A DNA stretch of 64,000 nucleotides, taken from positions 303,380-367,379 of the forward strand of contig NZ_JAPSKV010000004.1 in NCBI RefSeq assembly GCF_031181385.1, in the 5' to 3' direction. The number at the start of each line of letters is the position of its first letter. Within the stretch, counting starts at the first letter, position 1. Positions 35,764 to 45,409 of this stretch are shown here, in pieces. The position numbers and the translations under genes were made by a program. The notes under the pieces are model-generated. The model made no database searches. It saw nothing but the letters and a program-made list of their open reading frames with translations, and was not told the DNA's origin. Source of the DNA: Fredinandcohnia onubensis. Lineage in GTDB: Bacteria; Bacillota; Bacilli; Bacillales; Bacillaceae_L.

Positions 35764-36597
35764 TTATCGAGATGGAGTCTCGTTAAATTGTTTATTCACT
35801 TCGTAAATGTCCTCATCAAATTTTCGATGGGTACTCTTAAATAGTTCTTCAAATAACTCACCGATATTTTCTTCCATTGCCTTAATCCCTTCCCCAGTGA
35901 CACCACCTTTTACACATACCTTTTCCTGGAGAGTAGGTAACGTATAAATTTCCTTTTCAAGCAATTTTCCCATTCCGACAATCATTTCACTAGCTAATAT
36001 TGTTGCCTGCTCCTCTGTAATTTTTGTTTCCTTCACTGCTGCATTTATAAACTTTCTCACAAGATAAGTAAAAAACGCAGGACCACAGCTTACAATATCA
36101 GAAGCGACTCTTGTAATGTCGTTATTTATGTGAACCGGAGCAGAAATTTGCTCAAATAGAAATTCTAAATAATCCTTAAATCTGCTGCTTATGCTACTTC
36201 CAAAAGTAAATAAGGATACGCCTGTTAGTGCGCGATTTGTAATACTTGGAATAATACGTGCGACCTGACAATTTACAATTGATTCGATCTGTTCAACAGA
36301 AATCGGACTCGTAATCGAAACGATACATTTACTACTCGTTAGGCAAGGAGATAATTGGTGTAAAAGGGGGTGAATTTCCAAAGGCTTTACACAAAAGAAA
36401 ATTAAATCAGAGCCTTTTACAACATCTTCATTTGTCTCTACAACTGTGATATCTGGCAAGGAGTTTTTTATGGCTATTGCCTTTTCAATCGTACGATTGG
36501 TTATCGTTAATTTTGAAGGCGGAACAGCAAGAGACTCTACAAAGGACTCTATTAAAATTTTCCCCATATTTCCTGTACCAATAAACCCTATATTCAA
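35764..36597 (-). CDS. comER: ComER, pyrroline-5-carboxylate reductase-like protein
   Basis: 277 residues; Rossmann motif IGFIGTGNMGKIL at the start and the P5CR C-terminal region CVKGGVTGEGIKAMEE. Divergent from comEA as in B. subtilis. ComER is dispensable for competence; a link to sporulation/biofilm has been proposed in some Bacillus. Its reaction is unproven. TTG start after AAAGGAGGG on the minus strand. Confidence 0.92.
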   Translation of the reverse strand: MNIGFIGTGNMGKILIESFVESLAVPPSKLTITNRTIEKAIAIKNSLPDITVVETNEDVVKGSDLIFFCVKPLEIHPLLHQLSPCLTSSKCIVSITSPISVEQIESIVNCQVARIIPSITNRALTGVSLFTFGSSISSRFKDYLEFLFEQISAPVHINNDITRVASDIVSCGPAFFTYLVRKFINAAVKETKITEEQATILASEMIVGMGKLLEKEIYTLPTLQEKVCVKGGVTGEGIKAMEENIGELFEELFKSTHRKFDEDIYEVNKQFNETPSR

Positions 36598-36699
36598 GTT
36601 CGTCCCTCCTTTACAGACTATTCTCCTAAAACAATATGTTTTCCTGTATAAAATTATGAATGATTTTACTTAAAGTATAAAAACAAAGGAGACCAAACC

Positions 36700-37302
36700 A
36701 TGAATTTTAGAGAAAAAAAGATTAAGTTAATTTTTATGAGTTGTGGAATTTGTCTAGTTATCTTTATTGTCTTTTATAATATTTTTGATCATGGAACAAA
36801 AGCAGAACCTTACGAGGTAGAAGAGGATTTGTTCCTTGAACCGAACGTTGAGGATGAGCCCGTTGCAGAGGAAGAGATTAAGGTAATTCTTGTTGATATC
36901 AAGGGTGCGGTACATAATGAGGATGTATTTGAGGCTGAGGCTGGGATGAGGATTAAGGACGTTATAGAGATGGCAGGGGGGGTTACTGAAGATGCAAACA
37001 TTAAGCAAGTGAATTTAGCACAGCGCGTGGAGGATGAAATGGTTATTTACGTTCCAAGCATTGGTGAGGATTTCGAAATGGAAAACAGTTTGTCCCCAAA
37101 AAGCGGTGGAAAGATTTCTTTAAATAAGGGAACACAGGCAGATTTTGAAACATTATCAGGAATCGGCCCATCTAAAGCGGCAGCGATTATTACATTCCGT
37201 GAAGAAAATGGACCGTTTAAACAACTTGAGGACCTGATGGAAGTTAGCGGAATTGGGGAAAAATCCTTTGAGAAAATAAAAGACGAGCTCAAATTAAATT
37301 GA
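36700..37302 (+). CDS. comEA: ComEA competence DNA receptor
   Basis: 200 residues: N-terminal membrane helix (~8-28), acidic linker, SLBB-like region (VDIKGAVHNEDVFEAEAGMRI) and a C-terminal helix-hairpin-helix pair (LNKGTQADFETLSGIGPSKAAAI). Binds incoming double-stranded DNA outside the membrane during transformation and passes it to ComEC. Confidence 0.96.
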   Translation: MNFREKKIKLIFMSCGICLVIFIVFYNIFDHGTKAEPYEVEEDLFLEPNVEDEPVAEEEIKVILVDIKGAVHNEDVFEAEAGMRIKDVIEMAGGVTEDANIKQVNLAQRVEDEMVIYVPSIGEDFEMENSLSPKSGGKISLNKGTQADFETLSGIGPSKAAAIITFREENGPFKQLEDLMEVSGIGEKSFEKIKDELKLN

Positions 37303-37363
37303 CGATACGTACAAATAACCGATAAAATAATTGTAAGATTTTGTTGAAGGGATGGGGGAAGTT

Positions 37364-37933
37364 TTGAATCGAATCAAATGGGATCAATATTTTATGGCAC
37401 AAAGCCATTTACTTGCATTGAGAAGTACATGTACACGACTAACAGTTGGGGCAACAATTGTACGAGATAAGCGAATTATTGCAGGGGGCTATAATGGCTC
37501 CGTGTCTGGCGGTACACACTGTTCAGATGAAGGGTGTTATGTAGTTGAAAATCACTGTATAAGAACCGTTCACGCCGAAATTAATGCATTACTGCAATGT
37601 GCCAAGTTTGGAGTCCCTACAGAAAATGCAGAAATCTATGTTACTCATTTTCCATGCCTGCAATGCACAAAAGCAATTATTCAAGCAGGGATTAAGGTTG
37701 TCTATTATGCGGAAGATTATAAAAATCATCCTTATGCAATAGAATTACTTGAGAAATCAAATGTAAGAATTGAAAAAGTTCCTCTTCAAGAAATGGTGAT
37801 TGACTTAAAATCCAAGGAGAAATTAGCATTTGTTAATGATTTAATAGAAAAATTAACAGAGTCAGGTGCGGATGATAGAGAAATAGAGAAATTGCATGAG
37901 AAAACTGCTACACTTTTTTCAAATATCGGTTAG
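37364..37933 (+). CDS. comEB: dCMP deaminase-type protein ComEB
   Basis: 189 residues; zinc motifs VHAEINALLQ (HAE) and FPCLQCTKAI (PCxxC). Converts dCMP to dUMP by family; also required for DNA uptake machinery localisation in B. subtilis. TTG 37364 is preferred (GGGGGAAG upstream, conserved NRIKWDQYFMAQSHLL N-terminus) over ATG 37352. Overlaps comEC by 38 bases. Confidence 0.95.
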   Translation: MNRIKWDQYFMAQSHLLALRSTCTRLTVGATIVRDKRIIAGGYNGSVSGGTHCSDEGCYVVENHCIRTVHAEINALLQCAKFGVPTENAEIYVTHFPCLQCTKAIIQAGIKVVYYAEDYKNHPYAIELLEKSNVRIEKVPLQEMVIDLKSKEKLAFVNDLIEKLTESGADDREIEKLHEKTATLFSNIG

Positions 37934-40265
37934 TTTGCTGAGTAAGTATGGGGACTATGTAAAAGGAAAGCTTGTTTTTCTTGCATCCTTTGCAATATTG
38001 GGAATACTAGTCCCCTATACATCTTTTTCATGGTTAAGTATAATCCTCACACTACTCTTATTAGCATTCATCATAATCCGTCACCATTTCTCACTTGTTA
38101 TCCTCAGTATTTTTACTCTTTTTACTTTTATGTGTATTTTTACCATCATCGACTCCAACAATCACACAAAATTGATTCCTACCACAGAAAGGATAGAAGC
38201 GGAAATAGTTGAAGCACCAGATATTAATGGTGATAAGCTATCCGTTATCGTTAATACTTCAAGGGATGAAAAACTACTGTTAGTTTATTACATCAAAACC
38301 GAAATCGAGAAAAAGCAACTAAACTCTTCTGTTCGTATAGGGTTAGTTTGTACTTTCAATGGAAGTCTAAAAGAACCCCAAGTCGCACGAAATCCCAATT
38401 CCTTTAGCTATAAACAATATTTGTATACACAAAAAATCCATTGGATTTTTGAAGCGAATGAAATGAAGGCAGAAAAATGTTTTTCAAACGAAAAGTGGAC
38501 GATAAATCACTTGCTGCTAAATATAAGAGATGATGGAATCCGACATATTGATTCTTATTTTGATGGCTCAACTGCAGGGATTATCCAGGCGTTGATATAT
38601 GGGGAACGAACCAATATCGCAAGTGAAATAGAAAATTCTTATCAATCATTAGGATTGATACATTTATTGGCAATATCAGGACTTCATGTAAGTCTCATGA
38701 CAGGTATGTTTTACTATTTATGTATCCGTTTCGGCATGACACGTGAAATAACCGCAATTTCACTGTTATGTTTATTACCAGCATATATCATAATTGCCGG
38801 AGGCTCCCCCTCAGTTATTCGCTCAGTTTTAATGAGTATGCTTTTATTAGCAAGCATTATGTGGTGGGAAAAAGGCAGTATCCTTGATGTTATTAGTTTT
38901 GCCTGCATGATCATGCTGCTGTTTAATCCGTACTATATCGTAAATATCGGTTTTCAATTGTCCTTTTTAGTTAGTGCATCCTTAATCCTTTCTTCAAGAG
39001 CCATTTTTAAATATTATCCAACAACGATTGCTTCTTTATTTGTCGTTTCATTGTTATCGCAAATTACTTCAATGCCAGTTCTACTCCTCCACTTTTATGA
39101 GTTCTCGTTATTGAGCTTACCTCTAAATATGCTTTATGTCCCATTATATTCAGTTGTGATTTTACCATTTGCCTTACTCACTGTATTTTTGCTGAGCATA
39201 TTCGATCCGATTGGCCAAATCTTTGCTGCGATGCTTTCGTGGATGCTAGAAATTTTAAATGACGTGACAGTTTTGGTATCCCAATTCACATTCTCTTTAT
39301 TGACACCAGGTAAACCAGGGTTATTCTTAATGATCCTGTATTGGGCATCTGTTCTATACTTTTTAATTTGTTGGGAAAAGAGAAAAACCTTATTCCAAAG
39401 GGCACTTTTCGCGCCAATTGCAGTCTTGATTTTTCATTTACTATCACCCTATCTAAATCCATATGGTGAAATTACCATGCTTGATGTTGGGCAAGGCGAT
39501 AGTATATTTATTGAGCTGCCATATCGAAAAGGAACGTATCTCATTGATACGGGAGGAAACATTCAGTTTGATCAAGAGAAATGGCGACAAAAAAGGAAAG
39601 AGTTCTCGACTGCCGATATTGTCATTCCATTCTTAAAATCAAAAGGGGTACAAAGTTTAGATAAGCTAATCATTACCCATGGTGACCAAGATCATATCGG
39701 TGGTGCGAAGGAAATTGTTGAAAAAGTGAGGATTAATGAAATCGTCTTAGGTAAAAACAAGAAGGATACTAAACAGGAAACAGAGTTGAAGAAAATAGCT
39801 ACTAAAGAAGGGATTCCCATACATTTAGTTGAACGTGGACAAAAATGGAAGGAAAGAGGAACTACATTTTATATTCTTGCCCCAAAAGGAAATGAAATGG
39901 TGGAAAATGATAATTCAATCGTTATTCTTACGAGTCTTGGTGGTCTAACTTGGTTATTTACAGGTGATATCGAAAAAGATGTGGAGCTTGATCTTATCAA
40001 AACATATAAAAACATGAAGATTGATGTTTTAAAGGTGGGGCATCATGGAAGCAAGACATCGTCTACGGAGAGCTTTATCCAACACTTAAATCCCAAAATT
40101 GCTCTAATTCCTGTGGGTGTAAATAATCGATTTAATCATCCACATCCAGATGTGATTAATCGATTAAAACAAGAAAAAGTAAAGGTATATAGAACGGACA
40201 CAAATGGTGCTATACAATACCGTTTTTTCAAAAATTCAGGAACCTTTATAACCACAATTCCATAA
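37896..40265 (+). CDS. comEC: ComEC DNA uptake channel with metallo-beta-lactamase domain
   Basis: 789 residues. Membrane region with competence-domain motif LGLIHLLAISGLHVSLMTG, then a C-terminal metallo-beta-lactamase-like domain: MLDVGQGDSIFIELP, LIITHGDQDHIGG and KVGHHGSKTS. It imports single-stranded DNA; the soluble domain is the likely nuclease. Start is weakly supported: ATG 37896 lies inside comEB, and an in-frame TTG at 37935 is an alternative. Confidence 0.95.
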   Translation: MRKLLHFFQISVSLLSKYGDYVKGKLVFLASFAILGILVPYTSFSWLSIILTLLLLAFIIIRHHFSLVILSIFTLFTFMCIFTIIDSNNHTKLIPTTERIEAEIVEAPDINGDKLSVIVNTSRDEKLLLVYYIKTEIEKKQLNSSVRIGLVCTFNGSLKEPQVARNPNSFSYKQYLYTQKIHWIFEANEMKAEKCFSNEKWTINHLLLNIRDDGIRHIDSYFDGSTAGIIQALIYGERTNIASEIENSYQSLGLIHLLAISGLHVSLMTGMFYYLCIRFGMTREITAISLLCLLPAYIIIAGGSPSVIRSVLMSMLLLASIMWWEKGSILDVISFACMIMLLFNPYYIVNIGFQLSFLVSASLILSSRAIFKYYPTTIASLFVVSLLSQITSMPVLLLHFYEFSLLSLPLNMLYVPLYSVVILPFALLTVFLLSIFDPIGQIFAAMLSWMLEILNDVTVLVSQFTFSLLTPGKPGLFLMILYWASVLYFLICWEKRKTLFQRALFAPIAVLIFHLLSPYLNPYGEITMLDVGQGDSIFIELPYRKGTYLIDTGGNIQFDQEKWRQKRKEFSTADIVIPFLKSKGVQSLDKLIITHGDQDHIGGAKEIVEKVRINEIVLGKNKKDTKQETELKKIATKEGIPIHLVERGQKWKERGTTFYILAPKGNEMVENDNSIVILTSLGGLTWLFTGDIEKDVELDLIKTYKNMKIDVLKVGHHGSKTSSTESFIQHLNPKIALIPVGVNNRFNHPHPDVINRLKQEKVKVYRTDTNGAIQYRFFKNSGTFITTIP

Positions 40266-40289
40266 GATACAGTAAAGGCAAGGAACGCA

Positions 40290-40320
40290 AAAAGACTGCC
40301 ATATAAAGGCAGTCTTGGTT
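40290..40320 (-). terminator. Terminator of yqzM, also after comEC
   Basis: AAGACTGCC / GGCAGTCTT stem; on the minus strand it runs into TCTTTTTGCG, on the plus strand only into TTGGTTTT. A small GACAG/CTGTC hairpin lies between it and yqzM. Confidence 0.85.
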
Positions 40321-40344
40321 TTGACAGTATGTATGCTGTCGGTA

Positions 40345-40479
40345 TTAAGCTCCGATAACTTTAATTAAAGTTGCGATAATGAAAATTGTAGCGAAGAAGC
40401 CAAATGATACAACGAAAGCTACTCCAGCATCGATAACGTCATTTCGTGTGTTTTTTATATTCTTTTCAAATTCGTTCAC
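40345..40479 (-). CDS. yqzM: YqzM small membrane protein
   Basis: 44 residues: NEFEKNIKNTRNDVIDAG then one membrane helix (FVVSFGFFATIFIIATLIKVI). Matches YqzM of Bacillus, located here between comEC and holA. GTG start after AGGAGGGG. Function unknown. Confidence 0.88.
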   Translation of the reverse strand: MNEFEKNIKNTRNDVIDAGVAFVVSFGFFATIFIIATLIKVIGA

Positions 40480-40905
40480 GCCTAACCCCTCCTAAACAGT
40501 TATAGTATAGCCTAACTAGTCAAAAAAATCTATAATTCCTTTAAAAAGTTGGTTTTGTTTTACAAATCAAAAGTTAAAAACCTCAGGTAAATAAAACAAA
40601 GCCAAAAAAGATAGAATCCTTTTTCCCCTATTATCCGATACTCTTCCTTTATTAACAACACTTGTCACAAATAGTTCAAAAAAACAATGTAAATTCTAAT
40701 AGTACATAAGAAAAACATCACTGCAAAGGACAGCTTACAAATAATCATTACTCGACAAGATACCCGGGGCTTGTTTGGTAATGTTTCTATAGATAGGGAA
40801 TTGGCTAAAACCAATTCCCTTTGAATTATTATGAAGGTTGAAAAATTTTTGTTTTACCGATACGATTAGATAAGAATTGAAGGCTTAAAGTGGAGAGGAA
40901 TATGT
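40480..40905. other. 426-bp non-coding interval with an orphan hairpin
   Basis: No ORF with a plausible start was found on either strand. AGGGAATTGG / CCAATTCCCT (40795-40820) is a perfect 10-bp hairpin followed by TTTGAATTATT, although no gene ends before it. The yqzM leader occupies the left end; the holA ribosome binding site (GGAGAGGAA) the right end. The middle could hold a small RNA ending at the hairpin. Confidence 0.6.
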
Positions 40906-41922
40906 ATGAATTTAGAGCTTTGGAAAAAAATTAAGAAAAGGCAATTTGCGCCTGTCTATTTATTACATGGTTCAGAAACCTTTTTAATACAGGAAACAAA
41001 GGAGTTACTGATCAAACATAGCATTGAAGAAGAAGAAAAAGATTTTAACTTATCTATTTTTGATTTAGAGGAAACGCCCGTTGAAATTGCCTTGGCTGAT
41101 GCCGAGACCCTTCCTTTCATGGGAGAAAGACGCCTGGTTATCTTACAAAATCCACATTTTTTAACAGCTGAAAAGAGTAAGGAAAAGGTTGAGCATAATG
41201 TAACGGTACTTGAACAATATTTAAAAGAGCCTGCTCCTTTTACGATTCTTGTCATTACTGCTCCGTATGAGAAGTTAGATGAGCGGAAGAAAATTGTTAA
41301 ACAGTTAAAGAAAAATGCCGAAGTGTTGACTGTTAATACATTATCTGAAAAGGATTTACATAGCTGGATAGATGAAAGAACAAACCAGTATCAGGTTACT
41401 ATTTCACCTTCTGCGATTCAGGAGCTGTTACATGTGGCAGGGACGAATCTTATGAATATAACCCAAGAAATCGATAAAATGTGTTTATATCTTGGGGAAA
41501 ATGGAGAGATAACAGAGGAAACCGTGAAATTGCTCGTACCCAGGTCATTGGAGCAAAATGTTTTTTCGTTAATTGATAAGGTAGTTAACAGGAAACTCGA
41601 TGAGGCACTAAGAATATTTTATGACCTTCTGCAAAATAATGAAGAGCCCATCAAAATATTATCTTTGCTTGCTACACAGTTTAGATTGATTTTTCAGGTG
41701 AAGGAGCTTTCTAGACAAGGCTACGGACAACAACAGATTGCTGGAAATCTTAAAGTTCATCCGTTTCGGGTCAAGCTTGCGGGTGGACAATCAAATTTAT
41801 TTACACAGGAAGAGTTACTTGGAATATTGAGCCAGCTTGCTGAAGCTGACTATGAAATGAAGAACGGAAAAATGGATAAGAAATTAATTTTGGAATTATT
41901 TATCATGAAGTTAGGTAAGTAA
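40906..41922 (+). CDS. holA: DNA polymerase III delta subunit
   Basis: 338 residues; AAA+ clamp-loader subunit with PVYLLHGSETFLIQE at the start, LPFMGERRLVIL, and the C-terminal helical domain (ILSLLATQFRLIFQVKEL). HolA opens the beta clamp during loading. Named yqeN in B. subtilis. Convergent with rpsT. Confidence 0.96.
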   Translation: MNLELWKKIKKRQFAPVYLLHGSETFLIQETKELLIKHSIEEEEKDFNLSIFDLEETPVEIALADAETLPFMGERRLVILQNPHFLTAEKSKEKVEHNVTVLEQYLKEPAPFTILVITAPYEKLDERKKIVKQLKKNAEVLTVNTLSEKDLHSWIDERTNQYQVTISPSAIQELLHVAGTNLMNITQEIDKMCLYLGENGEITEETVKLLVPRSLEQNVFSLIDKVVNRKLDEALRIFYDLLQNNEEPIKILSLLATQFRLIFQVKELSRQGYGQQQIAGNLKVHPFRVKLAGGQSNLFTQEELLGILSQLAEADYEMKNGKMDKKLILELFIMKLGK

Positions 41923-41936
41923 AAAAACGCAAAAAA

Positions 41937-41960
41937 AACGACTCAAATCGAGTCGTTTAT
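41937..41960 (-). terminator. Terminator of rpsT, shared with holA
   Basis: AAACGACTC / GAGTCGTTT stem; on the minus strand followed by a run of eight T. Confidence 0.9.
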
Positions 41961-41963
41961 TTA

Positions 41964-42230
41964 TTATGCGTTAACCTCGTTAAGTTTTTTTGCTAGACGA
42001 GATTTTTGACGGTCAGCAACATTTTTATGGATAAGACCTTTACGAGCCGCTTTGTCAAGCTTGCTTGAAGCAGTAAGAAAAGCTGCTTTTGCGTTTTCAA
42101 CGTCATTGTTAGCAACTGAAGCTTCGAAGTTTTTTACAGCAGTACGCATTGCAGACTTAACAGTTGCATTATGAGCACGGCTTTCATCACTTGTTTTTAC
42201 ACGTTTGATAGCTGATTTAATATTTGGCAT
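41964..42230 (-). CDS. rpsT: 30S ribosomal protein S20
   Basis: 88 residues starting [15 protein letters not shown], very basic helical protein of the expected length. ATG 42230 follows GGAGGTGAAAGT on the minus strand. Binds 16S rRNA early in 30S assembly. Divergent from gpr. Confidence 0.98.
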   Translation of the reverse strand: MPNIKSAIKRVKTSDESRAHNATVKSAMRTAVKNFEASVANNDVENAKAAFLTASSKLDKAARKGLIHKNVADRQKSRLAKKLNEVNA

Positions 42231-42253
42231 ACTTTCACCTCCTGCGAATATCA

Positions 42254-42277
42254 AGATGATCTAACATGCAATCATCT
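42254..42277 (-). promoter_or_regulatory. Hairpin in the rpsT leader
   Basis: AGATGATT and AATCATCT-like arms pair around GCATGTTAG about 25 bp before the rpsT start; a candidate for autoregulation or transcript stability. Confidence 0.45.
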
Positions 42278-42429
42278 ACGAAAATTAACGAAAACCTTCT
42301 CTTATAAAGTTTTCCTTCGCTTAATGATTTCTTATACATTCATTGATACTCTGATGTTACAACAAAAGTTATTCTATCAAATTGGCTGTGAGAATGCAAT
42401 ACCAATCTATTTCCTACTTGATAAAAATT

Positions 42430-42459
42430 GCATGAACCACATTTTAACAGGTAAAGCTA
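42430..42459 (+). promoter_or_regulatory. Candidate sigma-F/sigma-G promoter of gpr
   Basis: GCATG (42430-42434) and GGTAAAGCTA (42450-42459) with 15 bp between them match the forespore pattern GYATA / GGNRANAMTR with one mismatch in each. In B. subtilis gpr is read by sigma-F and sigma-G. Confidence 0.65.
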
Positions 42460-42491
42460 TAGATACTATGTAAAAATTGGAGGTCATTGGA

Positions 42492-43619
42492 ATGGGAGAA
42501 CAACTAGACTTAACAAAATACTCTGTTCGTACTGACTTAGCGCTAGAAGCAAGCGCAATGGCAGTCGAGGAACGAAATAAAACACTAAAAGAAGATCAAC
42601 AGCCTGTATCAGAAATTGAAGGTGTCATCATAAAAGAGAGACAAGAGGATGGAATTACCATCTCCACAGTCGAAATTACCGAGGAAGGCGCTAATGCAAT
42701 CGGAAAGAAAAAAGGTAATTATCTAACGCTAGAAGTTCAGGGTATACGGCAAAAGGATTCAGAACTCCAGCAAAAGGTGCAAGAAGTATTCGCAAAGGAA
42801 TTTAATCATTTTTTATCTAAACTAAATATCGGAAAAGATGCTAGCTGCCTAGTTGTTGGTTTAGGGAATTGGAATGTAACACCAGATGCGCTAGGGCCGT
42901 TGGCGGTTGAAAACCTGGTCATTACAAGACATCTCTTTGAGCTGCAGCCTGAAAATGTGCAAGATGGCTTTCGCTCTGTTAGCGCAATTGCACCAGGGGT
43001 GATGGGATTAACAGGAATCGAAACAAGTGACATCATCTACGGAGTCATTGAAAAATCAAAGCCTGATTTCATTATTGCCATCGATGCATTGGCAGCACGT
43101 TCTGTAGAACGGGTGAATTCAACGATTCAAATATCAGACACTGGTATCCATCCAGGTTCTGGGGTTGGAAACAAACGCAAAGAACTAAGTAAGGATTCTT
43201 TGGGTATTCCCGTAATCGCAATTGGAATTCCAACAGTTGTTGATGCTGTTTCTATTACAAGTGATGCGTTTGATTTTATTTTAAAACATTTTGGTAGAGA
43301 GCTTAAAGAAGGGGATAAGCCTTCACGTTCTCTAATTCCTGCAGGTATGACTTTTGGAGAGAAAAAAGTATTAACAGACGATGACTTGCCTGGTGACCAA
43401 GAAAGAAATACCTTCTTAGGAATTGTCGGAACTCTACCAGAGGATGAGAAAAGGAAATTAATTCATGAAGTGTTGTCCCCTCTTGGTCATAACTTAATGG
43501 TTACACCAAAAGAGGTCGATGTCTTCATTGAAGACATGGCAAATGTGATAGCGGGTGGCCTTAATACTGCGTTGCATGGTGAGATTGGCCAAGATAATTC
43601 AGGTTCATATACTCATTAA
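42492..43619 (+). CDS. gpr: Germination protease GPR
   Basis: 375 residues of peptidase family A25. [15 protein letters not shown] is the propeptide and cleavage zone; [16 protein letters not shown] and [19 protein letters not shown] are conserved core segments. GPR degrades small acid-soluble spore proteins on germination. ATG 42492 is set by GGAGGT 7 bases upstream; in-frame TTG 42477 precedes that site. Followed by spoIIP, as in B. subtilis. Confidence 0.97.
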   Translation: MGEQLDLTKYSVRTDLALEASAMAVEERNKTLKEDQQPVSEIEGVIIKERQEDGITISTVEITEEGANAIGKKKGNYLTLEVQGIRQKDSELQQKVQEVFAKEFNHFLSKLNIGKDASCLVVGLGNWNVTPDALGPLAVENLVITRHLFELQPENVQDGFRSVSAIAPGVMGLTGIETSDIIYGVIEKSKPDFIIAIDALAARSVERVNSTIQISDTGIHPGSGVGNKRKELSKDSLGIPVIAIGIPTVVDAVSITSDAFDFILKHFGRELKEGDKPSRSLIPAGMTFGEKKVLTDDDLPGDQERNTFLGIVGTLPEDEKRKLIHEVLSPLGHNLMVTPKEVDVFIEDMANVIAGGLNTALHGEIGQDNSGSYTH

Positions 43620-43707
43620 TAAAATTGAATAGATTCTATCATTTCGGTTCTACTAACTCTTGTTTGCTCATATCAATATGATAGACAAACCATTGAGGAG
43701 GTAGAAT

Positions 43708-44904
43708 ATGAAGGGTTTTCGGTCTCAAGGAATGATGATCTCAATTCAAGGAACCAGCGTTGTAAAAGGGATTCTATTCCTCATATTCAGCTTTATTTTA
43801 TTGTTTACGATTACGGGAGCGATTGTCTCTCTTAAACCAGAGTTTAGAATAAGTTCTTCGTCCATAAGTAATGTCGCAACAAATCTTTCAGGGGAAGCAC
43901 TTGTTCATTTATTAGGGTATGAAAATCATTATTTCGTTCAAGGCTTACCTGAGTCTACTACGAAACCAGATTATTTAGGAGCTGTTTTTAAAGCAGCAAC
44001 AAATCTTACATTAGATGACCCACGGAGCTTCTTAGGCAGAGAGCTCCCAGGGTTCTCGATTTTTGACGGGAAGATAATTGTAGCAGGTGAAGGCACCAAC
44101 TATACGAATATGCCGATAGAGTCTCCGCCACCATTAGATGTTTTACTAAATGAAAGAAAAGTGGCTACCCAAAATGTTGAACAGGCAGATAAAAAGTCAG
44201 AACCTGTACCGCCTCCTACCGTGACAACAGGTGATAAAAAGGTTGCCTATATTTATCATACTCATTCGTCTGAGTCATTTTTCCCACACTTAAAAGGAGT
44301 AGATACAACAAATGCTGATAATGCGAGACATTCCAAAGTTAATGTGACTCAAGTGGGGAAAATGCTTAGCGAAGAATTAGAGGCTCGAGGAATTGGAACC
44401 GAATTGAATACAACAAATATGGATCAATATTTAAAAGGAAAAGGGTACAATTGGTATCAATCATATAAAGCTTCTGGTGAGTTAGTGGCTAGTGCGATGG
44501 CAAATAATCAAGATATCCAATACTTAATTGATATTCATCGAGATGCACGTCGAAAGGATACAACTACAGCCACAATCAATGGAAAAACGTATGCAAAAGT
44601 GGCATTTGTTGTTGGAACAGAAAATAAAAAGCTTGAGCAAAATATCGAAATTGCCTCTAATTTACATAAATTGTTGGAGGAGAAATATCCAGGCTTAAGC
44701 CGGGGGGTATTACAACAAGGTGGACCTGGCAATAATGGAGTATATAACCAAGATAAATCAGGAAATGCCATGTTAATTGAATTTGGTGGTGTCGATAATA
44801 ATTTCGAAGAACTCCGCCGAACCGCAGCAGCGGTAGCCGATGTCTTAGCAGAATACTACTGGCAGGCTGAAAAAGTGAATGCGAATGAAACGAATAAAGA
44901 ATAG
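43708..44904 (+). CDS. spoIIP: Stage II sporulation protein P (SpoIIP)
   Basis: 398 residues; N-terminal membrane helix (~20-42) and extracytoplasmic amidase/endopeptidase domain from ~175, with metal-site region YIYHTHSSESFFPH and later YLIDIHRDARR and MLIEFGGVDNN. With SpoIID and SpoIIM it remodels septal peptidoglycan in engulfment. ATG after GAGGAGGTAG. Confidence 0.97.
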   Translation: MKGFRSQGMMISIQGTSVVKGILFLIFSFILLFTITGAIVSLKPEFRISSSSISNVATNLSGEALVHLLGYENHYFVQGLPESTTKPDYLGAVFKAATNLTLDDPRSFLGRELPGFSIFDGKIIVAGEGTNYTNMPIESPPPLDVLLNERKVATQNVEQADKKSEPVPPPTVTTGDKKVAYIYHTHSSESFFPHLKGVDTTNADNARHSKVNVTQVGKMLSEELEARGIGTELNTTNMDQYLKGKGYNWYQSYKASGELVASAMANNQDIQYLIDIHRDARRKDTTTATINGKTYAKVAFVVGTENKKLEQNIEIASNLHKLLEEKYPGLSRGVLQQGGPGNNGVYNQDKSGNAMLIEFGGVDNNFEELRRTAAAVADVLAEYYWQAEKVNANETNKE

Positions 44905-44925
44905 GCAATAAAGGGAGTAATTCCA

Positions 44926-45279
44926 ATGGTTAAGTTCATGATGAAATGTTTTTTAATAGTAACCGTGCTTCTTCTGGGTGTGTTGATCGGCATGCAGCAG
45001 GCGAATGAAGGGATGAAGAAAATGAGGGGCTATAATGACCCCTCCCTTCAAGGTGCCTTTCATATTACCGACAATAACGGTGAAGTTGAAGCATCTGTCT
45101 TAGGTAGAAAGGTAACAAGCCATGACCTAGAAGAAAAACAGAAACAACTTGAAAATGTTGAATCGTTTAACTTTTTTTCCAGTATTGGTGAAAAACTAGG
45201 AAATGGAATCAGTGCTATTTTTGAAAAAATCATGATTGCTATTGGAAATGGAATTGGGAATTTACTTGATAAAATTTAG
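44926..45279 (+). CDS. yqxA: YqxA, DUF3679 family protein
   Basis: 117 residues: membrane helix or signal anchor (~5-22), conserved GYNDPSLQGAF segment and an amphipathic C-terminus (IFEKIMIAIGNGIGNLLDKI). Always beside spoIIP in Bacillus; function unknown. Confidence 0.88.
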   Translation: MVKFMMKCFLIVTVLLLGVLIGMQQANEGMKKMRGYNDPSLQGAFHITDNNGEVEASVLGRKVTSHDLEEKQKQLENVESFNFFSSIGEKLGNGISAIFEKIMIAIGNGIGNLLDKI

Positions 45280-45324
45280 AAGAGAGCATGCTATGAAATA
45301 TAAAGCAGGCTCTCTTTGTTTTAT
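45280..45324 (+). terminator. Terminator after yqxA
   Basis: AGAGAGC(atgct) / (agcag)GCTCTCT arms around an AT-rich loop, then TTGTTTT. Confidence 0.78.
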
Positions 45325-45342
45325 AGTCGTTTTTTTTCGTAA

Positions 45343-45371
45343 TTGAATGTGACAAAATAGTTCTGTATAAT
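45343..45371 (+). promoter_or_regulatory. Promoter of lepA
   Basis: TTGAAT (45343-45348) and TATAAT (45366-45371) with a 17-bp spacer. Confidence 0.8.
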
Positions 45372-45409
45372 CTAATCTAGTGTAGTTGTTCCATACAGGA
45401 GGATTTTTA

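Noticed and set aside
40501..40523. TTGACT / TATACT promoter for yqzM on the minus strand
   Set aside because: The two hexamers are only 8 bp apart, too close for a sigma-A promoter.
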